This document shows, in pieces, positions 17,806-25,832 of a stretch of DNA of 64,000 nt. Made by a program: the position numbers and the translations under genes. Source of the stretch: Prevotella sp. 885 (GTDB taxonomy: Bacteria; Bacteroidota; Bacteroidia; Bacteroidales; Bacteroidaceae); assembly GCF_002265625.1 (NCBI RefSeq), contig NZ_NOVE01000008.1, positions 1 through 64,000 of the forward strand, given 5' to 3'. The notes beneath the pieces are model-generated. The model made no database searches, was not told the origin of the DNA, and saw only the letters and a list, made by a program, of their open reading frames with translations. Every line of letters begins with the position of its first letter. Positions within the stretch are counted from its first letter, which is position 1.

Positions 17806-18647
17806 GGCTCTTTCTTTTCTTCAGAATCTAAAGAAGGAAGATAGTCACTTGCTTTGGCTGAAGTAATAACCCCATGCCCGAGTTTCTTCTCCAATTGATT
17901 GCGTGCTACTTTTGCTACGCTTCCGCCATCTTTTGCTATTTGCTTCTGCTGACTGAAGCCTTTTGGGTCACGCTGTTTAGACAGTTCTGTGGCAGAGGCC
18001 TCGGCGAGCATATTGAGCGCAATCTCCATATTGGTCATATTGTCGCGAAGACTTTCTTTCTTCAGACCCTTGAATTGTTTGTATTGCTTGGTGCTCATTC
18101 CGCTCCATTCACGAGTGATGATGTCGGTAAGAGATGCATACTGCATGCCTTGCTGAACGCCTGTTCTTGCCCATTCGTCTGTTAGTTCTTTTCTTATCTC
18201 AATAGACTTGATGCGCTGGTTTATCCATGCGTCAGAATATCCCAATCGCTTATAATCTATCACAGCCTGGTCGATGCTTTTCTCCGGGTCTTGCATCTGC
18301 TCCAATCGTGTGCTCGCCACTTGTGCCATCCACAACTTGAAAGGCTCCGCTTTGGGAGAAGGAACGGACTGTATAAGACGAAACAGTTGCTCTGTATCAG
18401 CTACGTCCGTCAGGCGGAGCTTGCCGTCGGCTGCACGCAATTTCAAACCGTGACAATTTGTCACGGTTTCATTTCCTTCTTGTTTCAGTCTTTGTTTTAA
18501 CTTCCTCCAATATGCTGTAGGGTCTTTGCTTTCGGTCAACACCGCACAAACATCCACTATAGAGAAATACCATTTCTCTTCTTTGTCGTCCCATACGGAA
18601 CGTATCTTCTTTTCTTCAAATAATTGAAGGGCTTCTTTCTTTGTCAT
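17802..18647 (-). CDS. BRO-family / DinD-like protein heading the RM operon
   Basis: 281 residues. The N-terminal ~110 residues (RSVWDDKEEKWYFSIVDV, then DPTAYWRKLKQRL) are a BRO-N domain, known from baculovirus and phage antirepressors and bacterial proteins such as DinD. The middle and C-terminal part is helical and charged and contains no recognisable catalytic motif. BRO-N domains usually bind DNA, so a regulatory role for the restriction operon is plausible but inferred. First gene of the four-gene operon; I could not find a convincing TAnnTTTG promoter in front of it. Confidence 0.75.
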   Translation of the reverse strand: MTKKEALQLFEEKKIRSVWDDKEEKWYFSIVDVCAVLTESKDPTAYWRKLKQRLKQEGNETVTNCHGLKLRAADGKLRLTDVADTEQLFRLIQSVPSPKAEPFKLWMAQVASTRLEQMQDPEKSIDQAVIDYKRLGYSDAWINQRIKSIEIRKELTDEWARTGVQQGMQYASLTDIITREWSGMSTKQYKQFKGLKKESLRDNMTNMEIALNMLAEASATELSKQRDPKGFSQQKQIAKDGGSVAKVARNQLEKKLGHGVITSAKASDYLPSLDSEEKKEP

Positions 18648-18840
18648 AAATAAAGCATATTATCTGATTATCAGGAATGTTATCAGCTCGAAATACCATG
18701 CGGCAATTCGCTGTATTTGCGAAGTATACTAATATAATCGTTTGTCGTTGTCATCGTCTTTCCATTTTGCTACGAATATACGATATTATCTTTTATAATC
18801 CAAGTTTTTACGGATTTTTCTTGCAATAATCTCTGTTTTG

Positions 18841-18928
18841 TCTTCTTATCAAAAATATGTACTTCATGTCTTCCTGTCAAAAAACATGTTCTTCCTGTCT
18901 TCTTGTCTAAAAAACACGTCTTCATGTC
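18841..18928. repeat. Direct repeats of a TCTTCCTGTC-type unit
   Basis: Six copies of a 10-base unit (TCTTCCTGTC, TCTTCTTGTC, TCTTCATGTC and similar) at 18841, 18861, 18869, 18890, 18898 and 18919, separated by A-rich runs. The spacing alternates about 21 and 8 bases. The same unit returns at 19732-19779, on the other side of the two repeat elements between. Bases 18648-18840 hold nothing recognisable except the presumed start region of the RM operon. Confidence 0.6.
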
Positions 18929-18932
18929 TGGC

Positions 18933-19319
18933 ATGCAAATATCGTACAAAGAGTAAAAACATGTTACAAAATAAAAATTGATTCTAGAGGTCTGGGTTGC
19001 TGTTTTTACGGTGTTTTGCTGTGCAAACAGCACCCGAGCTTAACGATTGCGCCACTTTTACACTACAATAGTGCCACTATTAGAGTGTAAAAGTGGCGCT
19101 ATTGTATGATAAAAGTGGCACTATTGGGGTGTAAAAGTGGCGCTATTGCAACACAAATAGGCTTCTTGCTGCTTCTTTTTTTTGCACACTTTCCTCACAA
19201 ACCTTCTAATTCATTGTATATAAATCGTTTATCCTTGCACGCTCAAAATTCAAGAATTTCGCACCAAAGATTTCTTAGTGCGCTCAGCTCATAGTATTGA
19301 GCATCAGAAATGCAAATAT
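18933..19319. repeat. Dispersed intergenic element, copy A (387 bp)
   Basis: Bounded on both sides by ATGCAAATAT and clearly homologous, in the same orientation, to 44290-44677. Order of parts: a conserved left arm (ACAAAATAAAAAT then TTCTAGAG), a five-unit 22-bp palindrome array (19045-19147), a variable stretch, and a conserved right arm that can fold into a long hairpin with inner arms CGCAC-CAAAG and CTTAG-TGCG and outer GCTCAA/TTGAGC. Short open frames in it are not gene-like. Confidence 0.8.
19045..19147. repeat. Five imperfect 15-bp palindromes at an exact 22-bp period (array A)
   Basis: Units begin at 19045, 19067, 19089, 19111 and 19133: GATTGCGCCACTTTT, AATAGTGCCACTATT, AAAAGTGGCGCTATT, AAAAGTGGCACTATT and AAAAGTGGCGCTATT. 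Each approximates AATAGYGSCRCTATT, a dyad with 6-base arms and a 3-base centre. Linkers are 7 bases. Confidence 0.85.
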
Positions 19320-19380
19320 TGTGTCGGACGGCAAGGCGTCCGAATTAGGAGTTTTGAGCTTTGAATTACAGCAGACAAGG

Positions 19381-19715
19381 CAAACCTAGGAGGCTATGGC
19401 GTCTCGCCGTAGCCACGCAGCCATCCATAGCAGAATAACAACCACGCAGCTGTGGGATAAGCATCCCTCTTCCTCTCTTGGTTCCGCAAAGCGGGACTGA
19501 CTATCATCCTCAACATCATACGGGAAGTGTCAGTCCCCCTTCGGGGAACTATATATAGGTGGAGGTATCTCATGTACCCACAGCTGCGCTGCTTCGCAGC
19601 TTGCAGTGGGTTTCTGATGGTAGGTCCCGCTCTGCGGAACCTGTAGCTCATACTCAATCAGCTTGCTGTCCGTGGGTGCGTGGCTACGGCGAGACGCCAT
19701 AGCCTCCTATGTTTG
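19381..19715. repeat. Element with 40-bp terminal inverted repeats and nested stems (335 bp)
   Basis: Arms 19381-19420 and 19676-19715 match at 38 of 40 positions as an inverted repeat. Inside are further paired stretches: CACGCAGCTGTGGG with CCCACAGCTGCG, GGACTGAC with GTCAGTCC, and small hairpins built of CCGC...GCGG and GCTGCTTCGCAGC. The whole could fold as one branched RNA or cruciform. No transposase is present. A shorter relative of its end, TAGGAGGCTAT/ATAGCCTCCTA, occurs at 19782-19814. Confidence 0.75.
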
Positions 19716-19731
19716 TCACGTTCCCTAATAA

Positions 19732-19779
19732 CATGTCTTCCTATCTTCTTGTCTAAAAAAAACATGTCTTCCTGTCTAA
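19732..19779. repeat. Second block of TCTTCCTGTC-type repeats
   Basis: Three units (TCTTCCTATC, TCTTCTTGTC, TCTTCCTGTC) separated by A-runs and ACATG, the same unit as at 18841-18928. The two blocks bracket copy A and the 40-bp inverted-repeat element. Confidence 0.55.
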
Positions 19780-19781
19780 CT

Positions 19782-19814
19782 TAGGAGGCTATTGTGGGAT
19801 GACATAGCCTCCTA
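19782..19814 (-). terminator. Hairpin after the cyclophilin gene
   Basis: Perfect 11-bp arms TAGGAGGCTAT and ATAGCCTCCTA with an 11-base loop, immediately past the cyclophilin stop codon. There is no U-run, so it may stabilise the 3' end rather than terminate by itself. Confidence 0.45.
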
Positions 19815-19817
19815 CGA

Positions 19818-20615
19818 TTACCGTTTTCTTCTTACCGGCTTTTTGACAGTCCGCTTCACCTGTTTTTTCTCGTGTCCCGGCATGTCCTTCAGTATTGTCG
19901 CCTTTATGATTCTGACGTCCTCGAGGGGTCTGTCATATTCGTCGCGTTCCACGTTCTGAATCTTCTCCACCACGTCCATGCCCTCTGTCACTTCTCCGAA
20001 GACCGTGTAGGCTCCGTCCAGGTGAGGCGTACCGCCGATGGTGCGGTAAGTCTCCTCCATTTCCTTCGTCATCGTAAGGCTGTCGCCGAAGAGCTTCTGC
20101 AGGTTCTTGCGTCCGCGCTCCAGTCCTTTTTCGTCCTGCTTCTTGCCTATGACAATATAGAACTGCGAGCTGCTCGACTCGTGCATGGGATTGACGATGT
20201 CGGGCTCGCGTGCTGCAGCCAGCGTGCCGCGCTTGTGGAAAATCTGCGGCAGGCGTATTTCGGCAGGGATGTTATAGTCGAGCGACTGTTCGCCGAGTCT
20301 TGCTCCTTTGGGTGCATTCTTGCTGGACGGGTCGCCAGCCTGAATCATAAAGTCGGGGATGACACGATGGAAGAGCAGCGAATCGTAGAAGTGGTATTCG
20401 CGGATAAGCTTCAGGAAGTTGTCGCGGTGTTGCGGTGTCTCGTTGTAGAGTTGGATGCGGATGTTGCCCATCGTCGTCTCTATCAGCACCTCCGGACGTT
20501 CTCCCGGTTTGACGATAGCGGGTGCGTGAGTGGCCGACGTTGTCTTTCTTTGTTGTGCGCCTGCCGTTATTGCCACGAGCAAGAGAAGCAGCGCCATGAT
20601 TCTGAGAATTTTCAT
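19818..20615 (-). CDS. Secreted cyclophilin-type peptidyl-prolyl isomerase
   Basis: 265 residues. A signal peptide (about 1-20, rich in Leu, ending AGAQQ) directs export. The body is a cyclophilin domain (about 40-245): TTMGNIRIQLY, DSLLFHRVIPDFMIQAGDP and SSSSQFYIVIG correspond to the conserved active-site strands, with the key Arg and Phe retained. An insertion of some 40 residues after the SQFYI motif is common in Bacteroidetes homologues. The Arg/Lys-rich tail (KKQVKRTVKKPVRRKR) is unusual. Role: prolyl isomerisation during folding of periplasmic or outer-membrane proteins. Follows the esterase gene by 19 bases, so probably the second gene of a two-gene operon. Confidence 0.85.
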   Translation of the reverse strand: MKILRIMALLLLLVAITAGAQQRKTTSATHAPAIVKPGERPEVLIETTMGNIRIQLYNETPQHRDNFLKLIREYHFYDSLLFHRVIPDFMIQAGDPSSKNAPKGARLGEQSLDYNIPAEIRLPQIFHKRGTLAAAREPDIVNPMHESSSSQFYIVIGKKQDEKGLERGRKNLQKLFGDSLTMTKEMEETYRTIGGTPHLDGAYTVFGEVTEGMDVVEKIQNVERDEYDRPLEDVRIIKATILKDMPGHEKKQVKRTVKKPVRRKR

Positions 20616-20634
20616 AAGATAGGTATGTTGTTGG

Positions 20635-21324
20635 TTAGTGATTGTTGATGCACCATGAGAAAGCCCGTGCCGTGCGTTCCGCCTCCTGTCCGAAGTGACC
20701 GCCGGTGGTCCATTCCAGGGTGGTGTGTTCCTCGCCCAAGAGCTCGCCGAGCAAGTGGTGTTCCGTGCGCACGCAGTCGCCGATGCGGCTCATCCGTTGG
20801 TTGCGGCAATGCTCCTCGCGGTCTCCGAGACTGAGATATGCTGCCTGTGCGTTCAAGGCATTGGCGGCAGCATATTCCGTCCAGTGCTTTATCCACAGCG
20901 ACGGCGAAGCGGCAGCCACAGCGCTGAAGAGCTTCGTCTCCCTTGCCGCCCATAGCGCGAAGAGTCCGCCAAGCGAATAGCCTCCGATGATGCACGGCAG
21001 CTGACCGTAGCGCTCCCTCATCCAAGGCAGCAGCACGTTTCCGACGTAATGCAGGGTGTCGTGGGCGTGCAGTCCCACCTCTTCGTCCCTCGCCACAGCC
21101 TCGTCGTGCCAAGGCATAAGGTCGTGTGCCCACTCCTGGCATTCGAAAGCCGCCATGACGAATCCGTGTCTGCTGTCGGCTTCGATGGTCTCCATCTCGC
21201 GCCAGATGCCCTCGTTCTTCTCCTCGTGACGTGCAGTCGGCTGGACGAGGAGAAAGGCAGGAGCGGCATGTGAAGTATGGAGCTTGCATCTCCGTTGCCC
21301 TATATTAATGATGTCTGTTGGCAT
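20635..21324 (-). CDS. Putative esterase, alpha/beta-hydrolase fold
   Basis: 229 residues, no signal peptide, hence cytoplasmic. The nucleophile elbow GYSLGG has Ser117, and GGHFGQE near the C-terminus supplies a candidate catalytic His (about 213). This resembles the putative-esterase (esterase D/Fes-like) branch. Substrate unknown. It is transcribed ahead of the cyclophilin gene and divergently from rmuC. Confidence 0.7.
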   Translation of the reverse strand: MPTDIINIGQRRCKLHTSHAAPAFLLVQPTARHEEKNEGIWREMETIEADSRHGFVMAAFECQEWAHDLMPWHDEAVARDEEVGLHAHDTLHYVGNVLLPWMRERYGQLPCIIGGYSLGGLFALWAARETKLFSAVAAASPSLWIKHWTEYAAANALNAQAAYLSLGDREEHCRNQRMSRIGDCVRTEHHLLGELLGEEHTTLEWTTGGHFGQEAERTARAFSWCINNH

Positions 21325-21428
21325 ATATCGTTATGTTCTTATTTAGGTGACAAGACAAAGTTAAGCATAATTATCCTAATAGAAGCACAAAAGTGGCTTA
21401 CTTATTTGTTTATTTAATGATTGTATTG

Positions 21429-21460
21429 TTGCGTTTTCTGCAATATATTGTGTATATTTG
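21429..21460 (+). promoter_or_regulatory. Promoter of rmuC
   Basis: TTG at 21429-21431 and TATATTTG at 21453-21460 are 21 bases apart, a good Bacteroidetes promoter ending 27 bases before ATG 21487. This supports the downstream start codon over the in-frame upstream ATG at 21421, which would lie before the transcription start. Confidence 0.7.
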
Positions 21461-21486
21461 CGGTTCGGAATAAATTATTAAGAAAT

Positions 21487-23070
21487 ATGGAAGTATACAT
21501 AATCCTTGCCCTTGTGGCAGTCTTTGCTATGCTCTTTGTCGGTTATTGGCTTGGAGGCAAGGTGAAGGCTGGGGCGGCGTCGCAGATGGTGGAGAACCTG
21601 CAAGCACAACTGGCACAGCACATTGAGAATGAGAAGCGGCTGGAGCTGACCGTGCAGGCACAGACGGCGCAGATGGCAAGCCTGACGTCGGAGCGCGACG
21701 TGCAGAAGGCGCATACCGAAAACTATTGTCGACAGCTTGCTGAACAGAAAGAGAATGCGGAGAGACAGCTTGCGGATCAGAAGGCAGAGTTTGAGAGGCA
21801 GTTGTCTGAACAGAAGGCTGCTGCCACTGAGACTGCCCAGCTGGAGGCAAAGCATAATGAGGAGACGCTTGCCGATATGCGCAAGGCGTACGACGAGCAG
21901 CTGAAGATGCTACGTCAGATGAATAAGGAGCAGGTGGAGAGCCAGCTGCAGCTTATCAAGGACCAGATGCTCACCACTTCCGAGGAGGTGCTGAAGCGTC
22001 GTCAGGAGGAACTTGGCGAGCGAAACAAGGAGCAGGTGTCGAAGATAATCGACCCACTGCAGCAGAGTCTGCGTGACATGCAGGAGGCTTTCGACAAGAC
22101 CAAGGAGCAGCAGAGCGAGGCTCTCACACGACTGGACGAGACCATCAAGATAAACATGCAGAAGAGTGCTGCCCTTGGCGAGACTGCCGACAGACTGACT
22201 CGCGCACTGACGGGAGAGGTGAAGGTGCAGGGCAACTTCGGTGAGCTGAAGCTGAAGCAGCTCCTCGAAGACCTGGAACTGAAGGAGGGCGAGCAGTTTG
22301 ACACGCAGGCAACGCTCAAGGACAAGGCTGGAAAGGCGGTGAAGGGCGATGACGGCAAGGGAATGATACCAGACTTCATTCTGCACTTCCCGAACAACCG
22401 CCACGTGGTGGTGGACTCGAAGATGTCGCTCACCGACTATGAGCGATACATGAACGCTGAGGACGGCACGCCCGAGAAGAGCGACTATCTGAAAGCACAC
22501 ATCGCCAGCGTCAGAGCACAGGTGAAGCGCCTTGCCCGCAAGGACTATGTCAGGTATCTGCCCGAGGGATACAACCGTCTGAACTTCGCCATAATGTACG
22601 TGCCCGTGGAGGGCGCTCTTAACCTCGCGCTCCTTAACGACAGCACGCTCTGGCGCGACGCTTACGACCAGGGAGTGATGATTCTGGGACCGCAGACCAT
22701 GTATATGAATCTGCGCGTGCTGGAGATGATGTGGACGCAGGTGCGACAGCTGAAGAACCAGCAGGCGATGATGGACGCTGCCAACACCGTCATCGACCGT
22801 GTGCAGGACTTCGGCATAAGGTTTATGGACGTGGAGTCGAGCATGAACGACGCCGTAAAGAAAATCACCCGACTGAAGATAACCACCGCAGACAGCGGTG
22901 CAAGCATCATAACAGCGGCACGCAACCTCCTCAAGGCAGGAGCCAAGGAGAACAAGAAAAAGAAGTCGCTCGCCGATATGGACGACTCGATGTTCATAGA
23001 GACGGACGCCACTACCATGCTGCCCGAAACCAATACAGTAACAACGCCACAAGATGAATCAACCCAATAA
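21487..23070 (+). CDS. rmuC: DNA recombination protein RmuC homologue
   Basis: 527 residues from ATG 21487. An N-terminal membrane segment (about 2-22) is followed by a long coiled coil (about 30-230, Gln/Glu/Lys rich with heptads) and then the RmuC nuclease-like domain (about 240-470) with GNFGELKLKQLLED and the VVVDSKMSLTDYERY stretch, whose acidic and lysine residues fit a PD-(D/E)xK site. RmuC limits inversions and rearrangements at short inverted repeats. The C-terminal ~50 residues are low-complexity. Its end overlaps the start of the helicase gene by 17 bases, indicating co-translation. Confidence 0.88.
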   Translation: MEVYIILALVAVFAMLFVGYWLGGKVKAGAASQMVENLQAQLAQHIENEKRLELTVQAQTAQMASLTSERDVQKAHTENYCRQLAEQKENAERQLADQKAEFERQLSEQKAAATETAQLEAKHNEETLADMRKAYDEQLKMLRQMNKEQVESQLQLIKDQMLTTSEEVLKRRQEELGERNKEQVSKIIDPLQQSLRDMQEAFDKTKEQQSEALTRLDETIKINMQKSAALGETADRLTRALTGEVKVQGNFGELKLKQLLEDLELKEGEQFDTQATLKDKAGKAVKGDDGKGMIPDFILHFPNNRHVVVDSKMSLTDYERYMNAEDGTPEKSDYLKAHIASVRAQVKRLARKDYVRYLPEGYNRLNFAIMYVPVEGALNLALLNDSTLWRDAYDQGVMILGPQTMYMNLRVLEMMWTQVRQLKNQQAMMDAANTVIDRVQDFGIRFMDVESSMNDAVKKITRLKITTADSGASIITAARNLLKAGAKENKKKKSLADMDDSMFIETDATTMLPETNTVTTPQDESTQ

Positions 23071-24910
23071 TGACCTCAATGAGCAGGCGCGTCTTGCGTG
23101 GGAGATAATAGAGACTACCAACACCAACCTCTTCCTTACCGGTAAGGCAGGAACAGGAAAGACCACCTTCCTCCGACGCCTCAAGAACGAGTCGTCGAAG
23201 CGAATCGTGGTGGTGGCGCCGACCGGCATTGCCGCCATCAACGCCGAGGGAGTGACCATCCATTCCTTCTTCCAGCTCTCCTTCGCCCCGTTCATCCCCA
23301 ATGCGCAGTATAAGCTCAAGGAACAGCAATATAAGTTTTCGAGGCAGAAGATACGCGTCATCCAGTCCATTGACACGCTTGTCATAGACGAGATTTCTAT
23401 GGTGCGTGCCGACCTGCTTGACGCTGTGGACGCCGTGCTTCGCCGCTTCCGCAAGAACCAGATGCCGTTCGGCGGCGTTCAGATGGTCATGATTGGCGAC
23501 CTCGGACAGCTGGCTCCCGTGGCAAAGGACGACGAATGGCAGATGCTGTCACATTATTATGATACGCCATACTTCTTCTCCTCGCTTGCGCTTCGCCAGA
23601 CGCGCTATGCCATAGTGGAACTGAAGAAGGTGTATCGTCAGAGCGACGCACGCTTCCTCGAACTCCTCAACAAGGTGAGAGACAATCGTGCGGACGACGC
23701 CGTGCTGCAGGCGCTCAACTCTCGCTACATACGCGGATTCGAGCCAAAGACGGAAGACGGATACATACGTCTGACCACACATAACTATCAGGCACAGAAG
23801 GAGAACGACCGTCAGATGTCGCTGCTCCCCGGCGAGGAATATACGTACAATGCCGAGGTGAAAGGCAAGTTCCCAGACATGCTCTTCCCGACGGAGGAGA
23901 CGCTGACGCTGAAGGAAGGTGCGCAGGTGATGTTCGTCAAGAACGACTCGTCGCAGGACAAGGCTTTCTATAACGGCATGCTCGGAACCGTGGAGCGCAT
24001 TGACAACCAAGGCTTCTCGGTCCGCACACGCGACAGCGGAACCGTCATCAACGTGGGCATGGAGCAGTGGGACAATACGCGCTACGTCATTGACGAGCGC
24101 ACCAACGAGATAACGGAGGAGGTGGACGGCACGTTCCGTCAGTATCCTGTGAAGTTGGCTTGGGCGATTACGGTGCATAAGAGCCAGGGACTGACTTTCG
24201 ATCATGCCGTCATCGACGTGCAGCGTGCCTTCACGCATGGTCAGACATACGTGGCGCTCAGCCGATGCCGCACGCTCGCAGGACTGGTGCTCAGCGCTCC
24301 GCTCCCTCACAGCGCCATCATCCGTGACGGTGCCGTGGACGAATACGCCACACACGCCATAGAGCATACGCCGACGCCGGAACAGATAGGCACGTTGCAG
24401 CGCGACTATTTTCTCTCCATCGTGAACGAACTGTACGACTTCCGTCCGCTCATGGACATCTTCGGTCGTGTGCTCGACCTGCTGTCGGGCCACTTCAAGC
24501 GCTCCTATCCCAAGCTCATCATGGAGTATAAGCTTAACGCCGACACCATACGCACGAAGCTCATGGACGTGGCAGAGAGGTTCCGCATACAGTACAGCCA
24601 GATGGTATTCCAAACGGCTGACTATCAGAATGACGAACATCTTCAGGAACGCCTCCGCAAAGGATCCACTTACTTTGCACGTACTATCTCCGGCGTGGAG
24701 GAACTTATCCGCAAAACCTCCGTCAAGACCGACAGTCAAGAGGTGAAGAAGCGCTGGTCAGAACTCTTCCCCACGCTAAAGGAGACCGTGATGCAGAAGC
24801 GTGCGCTGCTGAAAGTGGTGAGCGACGAAGGCTTCGCCATCACCTCTTACCTGAAGCGCAGGTCTGCCGTGCTGGCAGGAAAGACCGGCGCAGAAACAAA
24901 GAAACGATAA
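23054..24910 (+). CDS. PIF1/RecD2-like superfamily 1 helicase
   Basis: 618 residues. Walker A GKAGTGKTT at 30-38, Walker B VIDEISMVR near 111-119, and a C-terminal motif VI region AITVHKSQGLTFDHAVID place it in the PIF1/RecD-type SF1B helicases, which move 5' to 3' on single strands. The last ~170 residues are a helical extension, perhaps helix-turn-helix or HRDC-like, common in Bacteroidetes copies. Overlap with rmuC (17 bases) suggests both act in genome maintenance. Confidence 0.85.
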   Translation: MNQPNNDLNEQARLAWEIIETTNTNLFLTGKAGTGKTTFLRRLKNESSKRIVVVAPTGIAAINAEGVTIHSFFQLSFAPFIPNAQYKLKEQQYKFSRQKIRVIQSIDTLVIDEISMVRADLLDAVDAVLRRFRKNQMPFGGVQMVMIGDLGQLAPVAKDDEWQMLSHYYDTPYFFSSLALRQTRYAIVELKKVYRQSDARFLELLNKVRDNRADDAVLQALNSRYIRGFEPKTEDGYIRLTTHNYQAQKENDRQMSLLPGEEYTYNAEVKGKFPDMLFPTEETLTLKEGAQVMFVKNDSSQDKAFYNGMLGTVERIDNQGFSVRTRDSGTVINVGMEQWDNTRYVIDERTNEITEEVDGTFRQYPVKLAWAITVHKSQGLTFDHAVIDVQRAFTHGQTYVALSRCRTLAGLVLSAPLPHSAIIRDGAVDEYATHAIEHTPTPEQIGTLQRDYFLSIVNELYDFRPLMDIFGRVLDLLSGHFKRSYPKLIMEYKLNADTIRTKLMDVAERFRIQYSQMVFQTADYQNDEHLQERLRKGSTYFARTISGVEELIRKTSVKTDSQEVKKRWSELFPTLKETVMQKRALLKVVSDEGFAITSYLKRRSAVLAGKTGAETKKR

Positions 24911-24940
24911 TAACATTAAGGATAACAAAAAAGAAAAAAT

Positions 24941-25723
24941 ATGATTAAAGCACTGTTTTTCGATGTGGACGGAACGCTCGTCAGCTTCAATACGCACGAC
25001 GTACCAGAGTCGACCCGCGAGGCGCTGCGCCTTGCACATGAAAACGGCGTAAAGATATTCACGGCTACGGGACGTCCCCGCCAGCTGCTCAATAACGTGG
25101 CTCCAATAGAGCATCTGATGGACGGATATATTCTTGCCACCGGTGCCATGTGTACGTACGGAGCCGAGACGGTACGTGAGGATGTCATTCCGCGTGAAGA
25201 GGCAGAGACTGTCATACGCTACTGTGAGGAACACGGACTGCCAGCCGTAGTGGTGGGCACGAAGGACATACAGATTGTGAATCGCAATGATGACGTCAAC
25301 CATGTGTTCTATGATATGCTGAAAGTGACGTACGACAAGTTTGACGTGCCCCTTGCGGATGTCATTGATCAGGGCATCCTTCAGATCACTCCCTTCCTCA
25401 CCGAAGAGGAGGAGCGCAAGGTGTTGCCCGAACTCCCTGGATGTAACTCCGCCCGATGGTATCCCGCCTTTTGCGACATCACCTCGGCAAAGGCTGACAA
25501 GGCTAACGGCATACGTGCCATTGCCGACCGCCTCGGCATCGACATCTCGGAGACGATGGCATTCGGTGACGGAGGCAACGACGAGTCGATGCTCCGTGCT
25601 GCAGGAGTGGGTGTGGCGATGGGCAATGCCCTCGACAGCGTAAAGGCACATGCCGACTATGTGACGACGGACGTAGACAATGACGGAGTGTGGAACGCGC
25701 TGAAACATTTCGGCATAATCTGA
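24941..25723 (+). CDS. Cof-type HAD-IIB family phosphatase
   Basis: 260 residues. The HAD motif I FFDVDGTLV has nucleophile Asp8 and Asp10, a motif II Thr follows in TATGRPRQ, and motif IV is the AFGDGGNDESML stretch. The cap is the large IIB type inserted between motifs II and III. These enzymes hydrolyse sugar phosphates, FMN or pyridoxal phosphate; the substrate is not predictable here. It lies 30 bases after the helicase and could be the third gene of that operon. Confidence 0.86.
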   Translation: MIKALFFDVDGTLVSFNTHDVPESTREALRLAHENGVKIFTATGRPRQLLNNVAPIEHLMDGYILATGAMCTYGAETVREDVIPREEAETVIRYCEEHGLPAVVVGTKDIQIVNRNDDVNHVFYDMLKVTYDKFDVPLADVIDQGILQITPFLTEEEERKVLPELPGCNSARWYPAFCDITSAKADKANGIRAIADRLGIDISETMAFGDGGNDESMLRAAGVGVAMGNALDSVKAHADYVTTDVDNDGVWNALKHFGII

Positions 25724-25796
25724 CCAAAACATCAGATAGAGGAATTATTCTTATAAGTTAACATGCATTACTCATCACCAATTCAAAAAAAATGAG

Positions 25797-25804
25797 TAAG
25801 TTTG
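25797..25804 (+). promoter_or_regulatory. -7 box upstream of pepT
   Basis: TAAGTTTG matches TAnnTTTG 28 bases before the pepT ATG. No TTG at the standard distance. Confidence 0.5.
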
Positions 25805-25832
25805 CAGCAGAATACGACTAAAAGCATTAATA

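Noticed and set aside
19045..19147. CRISPR-like short array
   Set aside because: The units are imperfect palindromes with 7-base linkers rather than identical repeats with unique ~30-base spacers, and no cas genes are near.
18933..19319. Insertion sequence
   Set aside because: No transposase frame and direct rather than inverted ends; at most a non-autonomous element.
19106..19657. Short open frames of 62 and 87 codons (19106-19294 plus, 19394-19657 minus)
   Set aside because: They lie inside element A and the inverted-repeat element, follow the repeat symmetry and have no protein-like features or promoter.
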